Shown: positions 63,449-64,000 of the stretch, piece after piece
Layout: every line of letters begins with the position of its first letter
Position numbering within the stretch: the first letter of the stretch is position 1
The notes under the pieces: generated by a model
Databases searched by the model: none
What the model saw: the letters and a program-made list of their open reading frames with translations, nothing else
Told to the model about the DNA's origin: nothing
Made by a program: the position numbers and the translations under genes
From: Shewanella benthica
GTDB lineage: Bacteria > Pseudomonadota > Gammaproteobacteria > Enterobacterales > Shewanellaceae
NCBI GenBank assembly: GCA_023284085.1
Contig: JAKVHY010000015.1
Span: forward strand, 1 to 64,000
Length of the DNA: 64,000 bases
Reading direction: 5' to 3'

Positions 63449-64000
63449 TTAATGACATCTTTATCGGTTAACTGTTCAATAAGAATCGATGAAATAAGCT
63501 TTCTAAACCATTTCTGCAATTTACTATTACGATGTTGCATGTTCCAACACACTTTAAGTTCCAAATCGATAGGCTCCCCGAGCCAGATAAAATCTTCTGT
63601 ATTACGTCCCTTTAGCACGCTAGTTGCGAAATGGGGCACTAAGGTCGCCGTGTTGGGGGCGGTCAAGGCTTGTATCATAGTACTCAAAGAGCCAGATGAT
63701 AGTGAGTAAGAGGCATCCTCGGCGTTGATGGTCTTCAGCGCATTGATAACATGAGTCTGGTTATGTTCCTGATACAGGTATCTCAGCAGTTGAAATGGAC
63801 TCTCATCTCGATGTCCACCTTCATTATACCGAGCGGCACTCTTATCTAGCGTCACCATCTGCCAAGGGTATTGAGCAATAACCTGGCTTTTTATTGGTTT
63901 AGGCACATTGTCATAGAAACCGACAATAAGATCTATGTGCCCTCGTCTGAGCATTTTAAATCCTTGGGTCTTCTGAGTGACATATTCAAGCTCGATGCCT
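63445..64000 (-). CDS. LysR-family regulator, C-terminal part (cut by the window edge)
   Basis: The frame is open from the window edge and ends at 63445. The visible 184 residues are a LysR effector domain, starting in GIELEYVTQKTQGFKMLRRGHID and continuing LIVGFYDNVPK. The N-terminal DNA-binding part lies outside the window; the ATG at 63954 is internal, not the true start. Overlaps the next LysR gene by four bases. Confidence 0.85.
   Translation of the reverse strand, partial: GIELEYVTQKTQGFKMLRRGHIDLIVGFYDNVPKPIKSQVIAQYPWQMVTLDKSAARYNEGGHRDESPFQLLRYLYQEHNQTHVINALKTINAEDASYSLSSGSLSTMIQALTAPNTATLVPHFATSVLKGRNTEDFIWLGEPIDLELKVCWNMQHRNSKLQKWFRKLISSILIEQLTDKDVIK

Overview
The window looks like a chromosomal segment of a Shewanella-type marine gammaproteobacterium. 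The evidence is the gene content and order: a sir/nos-type respiratory block, ubiD-fre, rsd-hemE, purD-purH followed by a ZntR-type regulator and a permease, an OmcA/MtrC-family multihaem lipoprotein, a TAXI-type TRAP transporter, and many lipoproteins. The species cannot be fixed from the sequence alone.

Layout. 1-5200: the 3' part of a respiratory operon. An NrfD-type quinol-interacting membrane protein is followed by NosL/NosD/NosF/NosY-type copper accessory genes, the arrangement known from the Shewanella sulfite reductase (sir) cluster. The NrfD gene is preceded by a tandem array of about 101-bp units, each a tiny in-frame ORF. 5.4-9.3 kb: a membrane-anchored winged-helix regulator, fre and ubiD. 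9.4-16.8 kb: small exported and membrane proteins, a GNAT acetyltransferase, a MocR-type regulator lacking the PLP lysine, a thioredoxin-like lipoprotein, a short signal peptidase I, yjjG and a tyrP-type transporter with a structured leader. 17.0-17.56 kb: tRNA-Ser(UGA) followed by an array of four terminators separated by tRNA 3'-end remnants. 17.5-23.5 kb: a DUF3859-like protein, alkaline phosphatase, a nitrilase-family enzyme, rsd, a candidate small RNA and hemE. 23.6-31.2 kb: a two-component system with two spondin-domain proteins, a GGDEF/EAL protein and an SDR enzyme. 31.3-36.4 kb: purH-purD and a zinc-type MerR regulator with a Cys-rich permease. 36.9-43.3 kb: a nine-CXXCH lipoprotein cytochrome, an S9 peptidase lipoprotein, a DUF4382 lipoprotein and a YebC-family protein. 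43.9-51.4 kb: a TAXI TRAP transporter and a LysR-emrA-emrB efflux module.

51.4-60.55 kb holds the most distinctive accessory block: a LysR regulator, two DUF1254/DUF1214 exported proteins, a Ser-type sulfatase, a small outer-membrane barrel, a FadL-type porin and an anaerobic sulfatase-maturating radical SAM enzyme. It is bracketed by two near-identical promoter-like direct repeats, one after emrB and one before elaA, so it may be a cassette inserted between those genes. The genes together suggest uptake (FadL), periplasmic desulfation (sulfatase activated by the maturase) and further processing of a hydrophobic sulfate ester. The substrate is not visible from sequence. The window ends with elaA, a small conserved-looking ORF, a radical SAM protein and two overlapping LysR genes, the second running off the edge.
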